Below the pieces are notes generated by a model. The model was not told where the DNA came from and ran no database searches. It worked only from the letters and a program-made list of their open reading frames with translations. A DNA stretch of 8,388 nt from Sedimenticola sp. (GTDB taxonomy: Bacteria; Pseudomonadota; Gammaproteobacteria; Chromatiales; Chromatiaceae): NCBI GenBank assembly GCA_030590525.1, contig JAUUYI010000075.1, forward strand, positions 1 to 8,388, given 5' to 3'. The position numbers and the translations under genes were made by a program. Below, piece by piece: positions 1 to 6,850 of this stretch (its first letter is position 1; every line of letters begins with the position of its first letter).

Positions 1-1
1 C

Positions 2-83
2 TTTTTGCCCGTCTTCTTTGTTGCGTAAACAGTTGAGTAGTTCGACTACACGCCTGTTTACGCGCCTCGAAGACGAACAAAAA
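2..83. repeat. Long imperfect inverted repeat (hairpin of about 82 nt)
   Basis: The arms pair as 2-7 with 78-83, 10-16 with 69-75, 23-32 with 54-63 (10 perfect pairs, GCGTAAACAG/CTGTTTACGC) and 37-40 with 46-49, around a TTCGA loop at 41-45. Small internal loops and one bulge separate the stems. It lies 38 bases past the stop codon of the minus-strand coiled-coil gene, so it could help end or stabilise that transcript. However, neither strand has a run of T after the hairpin, so it is not a standard intrinsic terminator. Its length and symmetry fit an interspersed palindromic repeat, which may continue beyond the window start. The structure is seen directly; the role is inferred. Confidence 0.75.
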
Positions 84-120
84 TCCGGCGCCATCTGCAC
101 AACTTATTTCATTCACGTTC

Positions 121-2571
121 CTAAGGGATCGCGGTGAAGCTTGGGCCGACGGGTAGCTCCCTGATCCAGGGCTGGTGCTCTCTTATCGGGTCCGGCAGCG
201 CGTCGAGCGCGGCCCTGGCATCCTGGACACCCGGGAACGTGCCGTAGAGCAGGATGTACCAGTCCCGCCCCTGGTATGTGGTGCGTGCATAGGTGCGTTC
301 CCCATCCAGCGGATACCGTTTGGCATAAGCAAGCAGGGCTTTGAGCTCGTGCATGCCCAGCAGCTGAATGCTGTACTGCCCGATCTCAGCCATCCGCTGC
401 CAACGCACTTCCTGTTGCGGGAAGTTCGATAGCCGGGCATCCTGTTTCAGCACTGCCACGGTACGGGTCAGGGTGTCGATCCTGCCGTGCAGCCGCTGCT
501 GTTGCTCCAATCCCAGCTCCTGCCCCTTTTCCACCTGTTGCAGCCGTTGTTCCAATGCTTTCTGGACCTGGGGGAGTGAGAGCTCCAGTGTGGCAATACG
601 TTGCATCAATTCTGCGTCGGGTTGAGCGAGTGACTGAAGATGTTCCACTCTGGTCTCAAGTGCAGCTATCTCCCGCTCTATGTGTGCTACTGAGAGGTTA
701 CCAGTCTGCTCTTCGTTGCGTGCGTGGTGTTGTTCGAGCTGCGCCCGGCGCGACACTGTCCCCGCTGGCGAGACTTCTCCACTGCGCCCGAGACTCTCCT
801 GCAAGACCGGCGCTGTGGAGCCGGCAGAGAGCGCGGCGAGTTGCTTTCGGGTCTCAGTGAGGGCGGCGTCGAGACGCTGCTGCCGGGCTGCTGTCTCTTG
901 ACGCGGGGCGTATTGCTCGCTCTGCCGGGTCAGACTCAGTGCCACTTCACGCTTTATTCCAGAGATATCCTGGGTCAGGGACTGGTAGAGGGCTAAGCCA
1001 CCCAGCAGCCCGATGATCAGCAGGGCGGTTATCGCCATGGTGTGCCTGAATCCGTTGGACCGGACGGCTTCGATCTGCTGTTGCTGTCTGTTGCTGGCGG
1101 CATTGGCCTGCTTCAGCCCGGCTTGCAACTCGGCGACGCTGTCATCGTGACCGGTCGTCACGGTTTCTACGGTGTCCAGCTGTTTGGCGACGGCAGACTG
1201 GGTGGTATCCAGACGCGCCATCCACTCGCCGATCCGCTGCTCCTGCGCGTGTGTCCTCTTGCCGGAGGTCTCTATTGCGGTATCCAGCACATCGAGTCGT
1301 TTGGATTGAGCCTGAGCGGCCTCTGTCAGCGCAGCCAGTTGCTGCTCACGCTGTTCGCTGTCAGCACCCAGGCTGGATATCTGCTGTTCGAGCTGCTGCT
1401 GCTGCAGTGATGTCTGCTCCCACTCTTCCTGCAACCGGGAAATCTCTGTTCTGAACCGGCCAAGCTCTTGCTCCAGTTCGTCGACCTGGGAGCATTCGTC
1501 GACGGTATCTGTCCTGAGTTCCTGAAAACGGGTCTCCAGGGCCTGAATCCGTGCCCCTGCCTGCACCTCCTCAGTTTGTATTCGTTCCAGGTGCTGCTCC
1601 ACTCTCTCAAGGTGCTCAGAGAGGGCCTGTTGGGTTTTTGTGACATTCTCCCCCAGCTGCAGCGATTTCTCCTGGTTCAGTTCCAGGGCATCGATAATAC
1701 CGATATCCTGTTGCTGCGCCGTTTTCAGTGACTCGAGCTGGGATTTCATCTCAGGCAGCCGTTGTTCAGTCCCTTCTACTTGCAGTTTGCTACTCTGGAG
1801 CCGATGCTCCAGGTCGCTGTAGAGTGTTGTGAACTGTCCGTTAACTTCTCCGATCCGGTTGGAGAGCAGCTCAATTTTACGATCGAGATCCTTTTGCTGC
1901 CCGTGGTCGTCGGAAAACTGCCCGCGCAACAGCGCCAGTTCCACCTGCAGCGACTCGAGGTTTTTCCTGACCCCGTTGAATTCGGTCTCTTCCTGCTCTT
2001 TTCCCCCCTGTTGCCGGTTTTCCTGCTGCCTGCCAGACTCGGCAAAGGCCTCTTCCAGATCACGGATCCGGTCGTCGTGGGCCGCATGGTGCATGGAGAA
2101 CTTGCTGCTGCTATCTTCCAGGTTCCGTACGTGCTTACTCAGCTCATTGCTGTCGCGCTGAAGCTCATCGCTGCTATCAGATACCCTTTTTGTGACCTTG
2201 CGCATTAACTCCAGGTCGGCTCTCAGCTGCTGCAGTTCCTGCATGTCGGCGGTCAGGGCGCCTGGTTCAACCAGCCCCCGGGTTTGCAACACCTCCACTG
2301 CCTGCTTCAGGGTACGCACCTGTTCCTGCAGCTTCAGCCACTGGGCAGGCGGGTTGTCGTCATCCAGGGCAAAGAGGGTAAGTTGCCGGTCCAGGCGATC
2401 CAGTCGCCGGTTCAGCACCTGGTTATGTTCCCGAAGCAGTTCCAGCCGGTTGCTCTGCTTGGTCTTTTTGTAAGAGTAACGGTTCAGTCGGTTCTTGAAG
2501 TGGTCAAGCTGCGCTTCTAACTTGTCCGCACGGGCCGCCAGCTCTTTTTTTCTTAGTTTGGGACGATTCAT
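121..2571 (-). CDS. Large coiled-coil, single-pass membrane protein with C-terminal SPOR domain
   Basis: The product has 816 residues. Residues about 5-505 are almost continuous heptad-like, Gln/Glu/Leu-rich coiled coil with no signal peptide. Residues about 512-531 form one hydrophobic membrane segment (MAITALLIIGLLGG...). Residues about 535-725 are a second, less regular coiled coil. Residues about 732-810 look like a SPOR domain, with GRDWY at 768-772, a YGTFP strand and a PWIR motif near 801. SPOR domains bind denuded septal peptidoglycan, so the C-terminus should be periplasmic and the first 510 residues cytoplasmic. The ATG is the only early start: an in-frame TGA lies 18 bases upstream (2590-2592). 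No clear Shine-Dalgarno precedes it. The gene is transcribed away from the rlmE operon. A function in division or envelope organisation is inferred from SPOR alone. DamX and FtsN share the SPOR domain but not the huge cytoplasmic coil. Confidence 0.9.
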   Translation of the reverse strand: MNRPKLRKKELAARADKLEAQLDHFKNRLNRYSYKKTKQSNRLELLREHNQVLNRRLDRLDRQLTLFALDDDNPPAQWLKLQEQVRTLKQAVEVLQTRGLVEPGALTADMQELQQLRADLELMRKVTKRVSDSSDELQRDSNELSKHVRNLEDSSSKFSMHHAAHDDRIRDLEEAFAESGRQQENRQQGGKEQEETEFNGVRKNLESLQVELALLRGQFSDDHGQQKDLDRKIELLSNRIGEVNGQFTTLYSDLEHRLQSSKLQVEGTEQRLPEMKSQLESLKTAQQQDIGIIDALELNQEKSLQLGENVTKTQQALSEHLERVEQHLERIQTEEVQAGARIQALETRFQELRTDTVDECSQVDELEQELGRFRTEISRLQEEWEQTSLQQQQLEQQISSLGADSEQREQQLAALTEAAQAQSKRLDVLDTAIETSGKRTHAQEQRIGEWMARLDTTQSAVAKQLDTVETVTTGHDDSVAELQAGLKQANAASNRQQQQIEAVRSNGFRHTMAITALLIIGLLGGLALYQSLTQDISGIKREVALSLTRQSEQYAPRQETAARQQRLDAALTETRKQLAALSAGSTAPVLQESLGRSGEVSPAGTVSRRAQLEQHHARNEEQTGNLSVAHIEREIAALETRVEHLQSLAQPDAELMQRIATLELSLPQVQKALEQRLQQVEKGQELGLEQQQRLHGRIDTLTRTVAVLKQDARLSNFPQQEVRWQRMAEIGQYSIQLLGMHELKALLAYAKRYPLDGERTYARTTYQGRDWYILLYGTFPGVQDARAALDALPDPIREHQPWIRELPVGPSFTAIP

Positions 2572-2884
2572 TGGTAGAGGATAAGAAATTCAGTCTCTTA
2601 TTTCCAGGTGATATGCATAAAAATGTCACACTTTAAGTGTGTAAGCTCCCGGCTAAACCCGTATCTCAATGGTGAGGGAAGCCCTGTTTCGCGAGCCTTA
2701 GGGCCTCGGAAATAATGATTTATCCGATAATGCGCAGGATATCAGCTCAGATTCAAGACGCAGATGAGGGCGGTCGCTCTTATATTCCCTGTACCCGCGA
2801 CACTTGTACATCCCTCTACGGAGTATATCATTGATTATGTAATCGAATCTGCAACGCAGAAGTATCGCGTCAAAAAGCAGTTGG
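2572..2884. other. Gene-free intergenic stretch with small dyads
   Basis: I see no credible coding frame here on either strand, and the stretch looks more AT-rich than the flanking genes. It contains the 2627-2641 dyad and two adjacent small inverted repeats: GATTA/TAATC at 2833-2844 and TCTGC/GCAGA at 2848-2860. It should hold the promoter of the minus-strand coiled-coil gene. The part near 2884-2915 is where the LysM gene loses its expected continuation, so some of this DNA may have arrived by insertion or been joined by a deletion. No terminal repeats or transposase remnants are visible. Confidence 0.5.
2627..2641. promoter_or_regulatory. Perfect 15-base dyad upstream of the coiled-coil gene (possible operator)
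   Basis: CACACTT and AAGTGTG flank a single central T, giving a perfect 7+7 inverted repeat 55 bases upstream of the minus-strand start codon. On the minus strand it is followed by the AT-rich stretch TTTTTATGCATAT, which could contain a weak -10 region. The size and symmetry resemble a homodimer binding site, but a transcribed hairpin in the leader is equally possible. No regulator is recognised. Confidence 0.35.
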
Positions 2885-3067
2885 TTAGTAACATCTCAAT
2901 AAGTCCAGGCTGGTGAGGTCCCACAGGTTGTCTCCTTCCTGCACGGTGTAGACCCATTCGCCGGCCAAGGAGTTTGTCGGCCAAAGGGGCAGGAGAAGGT
3001 GAGTAGTGGCAAAAGCTGCCAGCAGAAAATAGACAGAGAAACCGGATTTCGTCCTTTTGGTGTCCAT
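2885..3067 (-). pseudogene. Truncated secreted LysM-domain protein (5' remnant)
   Basis: The reading frame encodes 60 residues. Residues 1-36 are a typical Sec signal peptide: a basic start (MDTKRTKSG), a hydrophobic core and a small-residue end (NSLAG). Then EWVYTVQEGDNLWDLT matches the first strand and helix of a LysM peptidoglycan-binding domain. After WDLT (about residue 52) the similarity stops, and an unrelated SLDLLRCY leads to a stop codon. A LysM domain needs about 45 residues, so this one cannot fold. A Shine-Dalgarno (AAGGGA) sits about 10 bases before the ATG, so the start looks genuine. In related bacteria this kind of N-terminus usually belongs to a much longer LysM, often LysM-FecR, protein (from memory). 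I see no rest of the gene in the window. It is probably a remnant after deletion or insertion; a functional short exported peptide is less likely. Confidence 0.7.
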
Positions 3068-3157
3068 GCGTGATATTTCCCTTATATTATTAGGGTATCG
3101 TGGTATCCTCCCTTGCTACCGCTCAGGCTGTGCACACGATAAACCACCCAATCGTCC

Positions 3158-3185
3158 TTGACCACTACCGTTATAAAACTATAAA
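3158..3185 (+). promoter_or_regulatory. Candidate sigma70 promoter for the rlmE-ftsH-folP-glmM operon
   Basis: A TTGACC -35 box (5 of 6 to consensus) at 3158-3163 is followed, after 16 bases, by a TATAAA -10 box (5 of 6) at 3180-3185. Transcription from here would give a leader of nearly 90 bases before the rlmE ATG at 3280. E. coli rlmE-ftsH is heat-shock controlled, but no clear sigma32-type CCCCAT -10 box is visible here. The assignment rests on consensus matching alone. Confidence 0.5.
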
Positions 3186-3279
3186 ACGGATTGTGTTGAA
3201 TATCTTTGAAATGGTTGGTTACCTCCTTTCTTTGAGCTCTTCTTGGCTGGTCCCTGTGGCCCGCAGGATCCAGATTGAG

Positions 3280-3900
3280 ATGAAAAAGAGCAAGAGCAGC
3301 CGCCGCTGGCTGGAGCGGCACTTCAACGATGAGTTCGTGAAGCGGGCCCAGAAGGAGGGGTTTCGTTCCAGGGCCGCCTACAAACTGCAGGAGATTCAGA
3401 ATCGGGATCGGATACTGAAGCCGGGGCAGGTGGTGGTGGACCTGGGGGCGGCACCCGGTGGCTGGTCCCAGGTGGCCCGGAAGATCGTTGGCCCTGATGG
3501 AAAGGTCATTGCCCTGGATATCCTGCCCATGGACCCGATACCCTCGGTAGAATTTATTCAGGGGGATTTCAGGGAAGAGGCACCGCTGCAGTCGCTACGG
3601 AATCTTCTGGGTGGTCGGCCGGTCGACCTTGTAATATCAGACATGGCCCCCAATGTCACCGGTGTGAGCGCCGTCGATCAACCCAGATCTATCTATCTGT
3701 GTGAACTGGCCCTGCACTTTGCCCGGGAAATGCTTCATTCGGGGGGGGGATTCGTGGTCAAGGTGTTTCAGGGTGAGGGGTTCGACCCTTTTATACGTGA
3801 TCTTCGCGGTTCTTTCGGAAAGGTGGTCACTCGTAAACCCAGGGCATCGCGCCCCCGCAGCCGGGAGGTGTATCTGGTGGCAGGGAACTATAATGTATAG
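3280..3900 (+). CDS. rlmE: 23S rRNA 2'-O-ribose U2552 methyltransferase RlmE (FtsJ/RrmJ)
   Basis: This cytoplasmic, SAM-dependent enzyme methylates the 2'-O of U2552 in the A-loop of 23S rRNA late in 50S assembly. The 206-residue product closely follows the 209-residue E. coli protein. The SAM motif DLGAAPGGW is at residues 54-62. The K-D-K-E catalytic tetrad is complete: K35, D121 (in SDMAPN), K161 (in [10 protein letters not shown]) and E196 (in RSREVY). The frame stays open upstream to 3100, but family similarity begins at [10 protein letters not shown]. The ATG at 3280 has a weak AGGA at 3265-3268 before it, so it is chosen over upstream starts. It is the first gene of the rlmE-ftsH-folP-glmM cluster and is separated from ftsH by 150 bases. 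Nothing suggests loss of function. Confidence 0.97.
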   Translation: MKKSKSSRRWLERHFNDEFVKRAQKEGFRSRAAYKLQEIQNRDRILKPGQVVVDLGAAPGGWSQVARKIVGPDGKVIALDILPMDPIPSVEFIQGDFREEAPLQSLRNLLGGRPVDLVISDMAPNVTGVSAVDQPRSIYLCELALHFAREMLHSGGGFVVKVFQGEGFDPFIRDLRGSFGKVVTRKPRASRPRSREVYLVAGNYNV

Positions 3901-4050
3901 TAGTGTACTAAGAACTGTATACGGATTTCCACATAACTTATTGTTTTAGCGGTAATTCGTCTTTTACTGCATGGTAATTTAGAGGGTTGGGTTGCCTGGG
4001 TCCGGCTCCCCGGCGCTGTTGTCGAGTTGCATTTTTAGAGGGTATTGGCC
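3901..4050 (+). other. rlmE-ftsH spacer
   Basis: This 150-base gap holds no credible gene. It starts AT-rich and becomes GC-rich (CCGGCTCCCCGG near 4000-4015), with no hairpin plus T-run that would mark a terminator. The sequence GGTAATT occurs twice (near 3951 and 3973), and the second copy lies in TGGTAATTT, a weak extended -10-like match. An additional ftsH promoter here is possible but unproven. Co-transcription with rlmE seems likely. Confidence 0.4.
4037..4042 (+). promoter_or_regulatory. Shine-Dalgarno deciding the ftsH start
   Basis: AGAGGG lies 8 bases before the TTG at 4051 but 17 before the ATG at 4060. The TTG at 4045 is only 2 bases away. Spacing therefore favours the TTG at 4051, giving a product that begins (M)[10 protein letters not shown]. 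Confidence 0.6.
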
Positions 4051-5985
4051 TTGAATGATATGGCAAAAAACCTGATTTTGTGGGTGGTCATCGCGATCGT
4101 TCTCATGTCGGTGTTCAATAATTTCACCACCAAGCAGTCGCGTAGCAATACGCTCACCTATTCTGATTTCATCTCCCAGGTCAAGGAGGGAACGGTGCAA
4201 TCTGTGACCATCAATGGCCGCGAGATTGAGGGGACACTGACCTCGGGTGCATCTTTCTCCACCTATAGTCCCGGCGACGAGGGGTTGGTGGGTGATCTGT
4301 TGAGCAACGGCATTGAGATCAAGGCGACCCCGCCGGAGAAACCATCGATCCTGATGCAGATCCTGATCAACTGGTTCCCGCTCTTCATCCTGATTGGCCT
4401 GTGGATATTCTTCATGCGCCAGATGCAGGGGGGCGGTGCCGGCCGGGGGGCCATGTCCTTTGGCAAGAGTCGCGCCCGGATGCTCAGTGAGGACCAGGTG
4501 AAAGTAACCTTCGCCGATGTGGCCGGTGTGGAGGAAGCCAAGGAAGAAGTCACTGAGATGGTTGATTTCCTGCGGGACCCATCCAAGTTTCAGAAGCTGG
4601 GCGGTAAAATTCCCAAAGGGGTCCTTATGCTGGGTTCTCCCGGCACCGGCAAGACACTATTGGCCAGGGCGATTGCCGGCGAGGCCAAGGTACCTTTTTT
4701 CACCATCTCAGGTTCGGACTTCGTGGAGATGGTCGTGGGTGTTGGTGCCTCCCGGGTCCGGGACATGTTCGAACAGGCCAAGAAGCATGCACCGTGCATC
4801 ATATTCATCGATGAAATCGACGCAGTGGGCCGTCACCGCGGTGCCGGCCTCGGCGGGGGACATGACGAACGTGAGCAGACCCTGAACCAGTTGCTGGTGG
4901 AAATGGATGGATTCGAGGGCAACGAAGGAGTCATCGTCATCGCCGCCACCAACCGTCCGGACGTGCTGGATCCAGCACTGCTGCGACCAGGCCGCTTTGA
5001 CCGACAGGTAGTGGTACCCCTGCCGGATGTGCGGGGACGGGAGCAGATTCTGAAGGTGCATATGCGCAAGGTGGTGGCCTCTGATGATGTGAAACCTTCC
5101 CTGATCGCCCGTGGCACCCCGGGGTTTTCCGGGGCAGATCTGGCAAACCTGGTAAATGAATCTGCACTGCTTGCGGCCCGCGCCAATAAGCAGAAAGTCT
5201 CCATGGAGGAGATGGAGAAGGCAAAGGACAAGATCATGATGGGCGCAGAGCGCCGCTCCATGGTGATGAACGAAAAGGAAAAGACCCTTACCGCCTACCA
5301 CGAGGCAGGGCATGCCATCGTTGGCCGGCTGATGCCGTCCCATGACCCGGTCTACAAGGTGAGTATCATTCCTCGCGGGCGGGCCCTGGGTATCACCATG
5401 TTCCTGCCGGAAGAAGATCGCTACAGCCTCAGCAAAGAGCACTTGGAGAGTCAGATATCCAGCCTGTTTGGCGGGCGGGTCGCGGAGGAACTGGTATTCG
5501 GGCCCGAAAGTGTCACCACCGGGGCTCAAAACGATATCCAGCGAGCCACCGAGATTGCCCGCAATATGGTCACTCGCTGGGGGCTGTCCGAACGGCTGGG
5601 GCCATTGATGTATGGTGAAGAGGAGGAAGAGGTTTTCCTCGGACGCTCTGTGACCCAGCACAAGAACGTATCGGATGGGACCGCTCACACCATCGATGAG
5701 GAGATACGCGCCATCGTCGATCGTAATTATGAAAGGGCCAGCGGTATCCTTGAGGCGAACAGGGAGAAACTGATCACCATGGCGGAGGCGCTGATCAAGT
5801 ACGAGACCATCGACAGCGATCAGATAGGCGATATCATGGAGGGTAGAAATCCCAGGCCACCCGCCAACTGGAACGACGATACGGATTCCGAGCCCAAGTC
5901 TGGTAACGGCGCTGCATCTTCCGACGATGAGAAGGCAGACAAAGATTCCAAGGGGACGATTGGTGGCCCTGCCGGGCAGCATTGA
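4051..5985 (+). CDS. ftsH: ATP-dependent zinc metalloprotease FtsH
   Basis: This membrane-anchored AAA+ protease forms hexamers that pull damaged membrane proteins and short-lived regulators through a pore and degrade them; in E. coli it controls LpxC and sigma32. The product has 644 residues from TTG 4051. Membrane segments are at about 8-25 and 104-124, with a small periplasmic domain between. Walker A is GSPGTGKT (195-202), Walker B IIFIDEID (250-257), and the second region of homology with Arg fingers R312 and R315 follows TNRP at 300. The zinc motif is HEAGH (H417, E418, H421) with D495 as third ligand. The C-terminus is acidic and Lys-rich. Two oddities: Walker A has Ser where Pro is usual, and the pore-loop motif reads [11 protein letters not shown], with V228 in place of the near-universal Phe. 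All catalytic residues are present. The stop codon overlaps the start of folP. Confidence 0.97.
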   Translation: MNDMAKNLILWVVIAIVLMSVFNNFTTKQSRSNTLTYSDFISQVKEGTVQSVTINGREIEGTLTSGASFSTYSPGDEGLVGDLLSNGIEIKATPPEKPSILMQILINWFPLFILIGLWIFFMRQMQGGGAGRGAMSFGKSRARMLSEDQVKVTFADVAGVEEAKEEVTEMVDFLRDPSKFQKLGGKIPKGVLMLGSPGTGKTLLARAIAGEAKVPFFTISGSDFVEMVVGVGASRVRDMFEQAKKHAPCIIFIDEIDAVGRHRGAGLGGGHDEREQTLNQLLVEMDGFEGNEGVIVIAATNRPDVLDPALLRPGRFDRQVVVPLPDVRGREQILKVHMRKVVASDDVKPSLIARGTPGFSGADLANLVNESALLAARANKQKVSMEEMEKAKDKIMMGAERRSMVMNEKEKTLTAYHEAGHAIVGRLMPSHDPVYKVSIIPRGRALGITMFLPEEDRYSLSKEHLESQISSLFGGRVAEELVFGPESVTTGAQNDIQRATEIARNMVTRWGLSERLGPLMYGEEEEEVFLGRSVTQHKNVSDGTAHTIDEEIRAIVDRNYERASGILEANREKLITMAEALIKYETIDSDQIGDIMEGRNPRPPANWNDDTDSEPKSGNGAASSDDEKADKDSKGTIGGPAGQH

Positions 5986-6823
5986 TAGAGAGTTGTTTCT
6001 CGATTGTGCAGGGAAAAGAGTCGATCTTTCCAGCCCGCGGGTAATGGGCATACTCAATGTCACCCCCGACTCTTTTTCGGACGGGGGTGATTTCGTTACG
6101 GTACCCGAGGCGGTCAGCCGTGCCTGGCAGATGGTGGAGGAAGGGGCGGCAATCATCGATGTCGGGGGCGAGTCCACCCGACCAGGTGCAGATTCGGTGT
6201 CGGAGCAGGAAGAGCTGGCTCGTGTGATCCCGGTGATTCGGGCGATCGCCGCCGAACTCCAGGTGCCCGTATCCATCGACAGCAGCAAGCCGGTGGTTAT
6301 GGCCGAGGCTGTGAAAGCCGGGGCAGGCCTCATCAACGATGTGCTGGCACTGCAGGCACCCGGTGCGCTCGTTGCAGCACGGGATGCCGGAGTTCCTGTC
6401 TGCCTGATGCACATGCAGGGTAAGCCCCGTTCCATGCAGAAGAACCCTTCCTATACCGATGTGACCGGTGAAGTCGGTGCGTTTCTGACGGATCGGGTCG
6501 CTGCCTGTGAGGCAGCGGGTATCCCCAGGTCACGCTTGCTGCTGGACCCGGGCTTCGGGTTTGGGAAGCGGCTGGAGCACAACCTCTCTCTACTCAAGAA
6601 CCTGGCCAGACTGGCCGATACAGGGTTACCGCTGCTGGTGGGTATCTCCAGAAAGTCCATGCTTGGCACCCTCCTGGGGGATGTGCCGGTTGAACAGAGA
6701 GTGTACGGGGGAGTGGCGGCAGCGGTGCTGGCGGTGGAGCGGGGGGCATCGATCGTGCGCGCCCATGACGTCAGAGTCACAGTGGATGCGTTGAAGGTTA
6801 CCCAGGCGGTACTCGAAGCCTGA
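5963..6823 (+). CDS. folP: Dihydropteroate synthase FolP
   Basis: FolP joins p-aminobenzoate to dihydropterin pyrophosphate to make dihydropteroate in the folate pathway; it is the sulfonamide target. The product has about 286 residues (E. coli 282). Family motifs occur in order: [13 protein letters not shown] ([11 protein letters not shown] at 32-42), GGESTRPGA (G68-A76), [31 protein letters not shown] and a RAHD motif. The start is uncertain. GTG 5963 has AGGGG at 5951-5955, 7 bases upstream, and is preferred. ATG 5927 lacks a Shine-Dalgarno, and TTG 5993 would give a length nearer E. coli's. With GTG 5963 the gene overlaps ftsH by 23 bases, suggesting translational coupling. The sulfonamide-site Phe (F38) and Pro (P74) look wild type, so nothing indicates a resistance allele. 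glmM follows after 27 bases. Confidence 0.95.
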   Translation: MALPGSIDRELFLDCAGKRVDLSSPRVMGILNVTPDSFSDGGDFVTVPEAVSRAWQMVEEGAAIIDVGGESTRPGADSVSEQEELARVIPVIRAIAAELQVPVSIDSSKPVVMAEAVKAGAGLINDVLALQAPGALVAARDAGVPVCLMHMQGKPRSMQKNPSYTDVTGEVGAFLTDRVAACEAAGIPRSRLLLDPGFGFGKRLEHNLSLLKNLARLADTGLPLLVGISRKSMLGTLLGDVPVEQRVYGGVAAAVLAVERGASIVRAHDVRVTVDALKVTQAVLEA

Positions 6824-6850
6824 CAGACTTAGGGGAGCGGGGATTTCAGT

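Noticed and set aside
2..83. Intrinsic terminator for the coiled-coil gene
   Set aside because: There is no T-run on the 3' side of the hairpin in the direction of transcription, and the stem is much longer and more interrupted than usual.
1391..1405. CTG/CAG trinucleotide tract as an unstable microsatellite
   Set aside because: It has only about four repeat units and simply encodes Gln/Leu in a Gln-rich part of the coiled coil.
1762..2208. 148-residue plus-strand frame inside the coiled-coil gene, and similar frames at 1042-1410 and 1468-1731
   Set aside because: They are Leu/Cys/Ser-rich antisense shadows of CAG/CTG-rich coiled-coil codons and show no family motifs.
3100..3279. 60-residue N-terminal extension of RlmE
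   Set aside because: RlmE family proteins begin near [10 protein letters not shown]. The extension has no similarity to the family and includes the candidate promoter at 3158-3185.
3082..3321. 79-residue minus-strand frame overlapping the rlmE leader, as a possible yhbY
   Set aside because: It lacks YhbY features such as the GxxG RNA-binding loop and overlaps the rlmE promoter and start.
4708..6435. 575-residue open frame on the minus strand opposite ftsH and folP
   Set aside because: It lies wholly antisense to two certain genes, has a low-complexity, His/Arg/Gly-rich sequence without domains, and reflects codon bias in those genes.
5951..6823. Sulfonamide-resistance allele of folP
   Set aside because: The Phe in [11 protein letters not shown] and the Pro in ESTRPGA are both the usual residues, with no insertion next to them, and the gene sits in its native operon.
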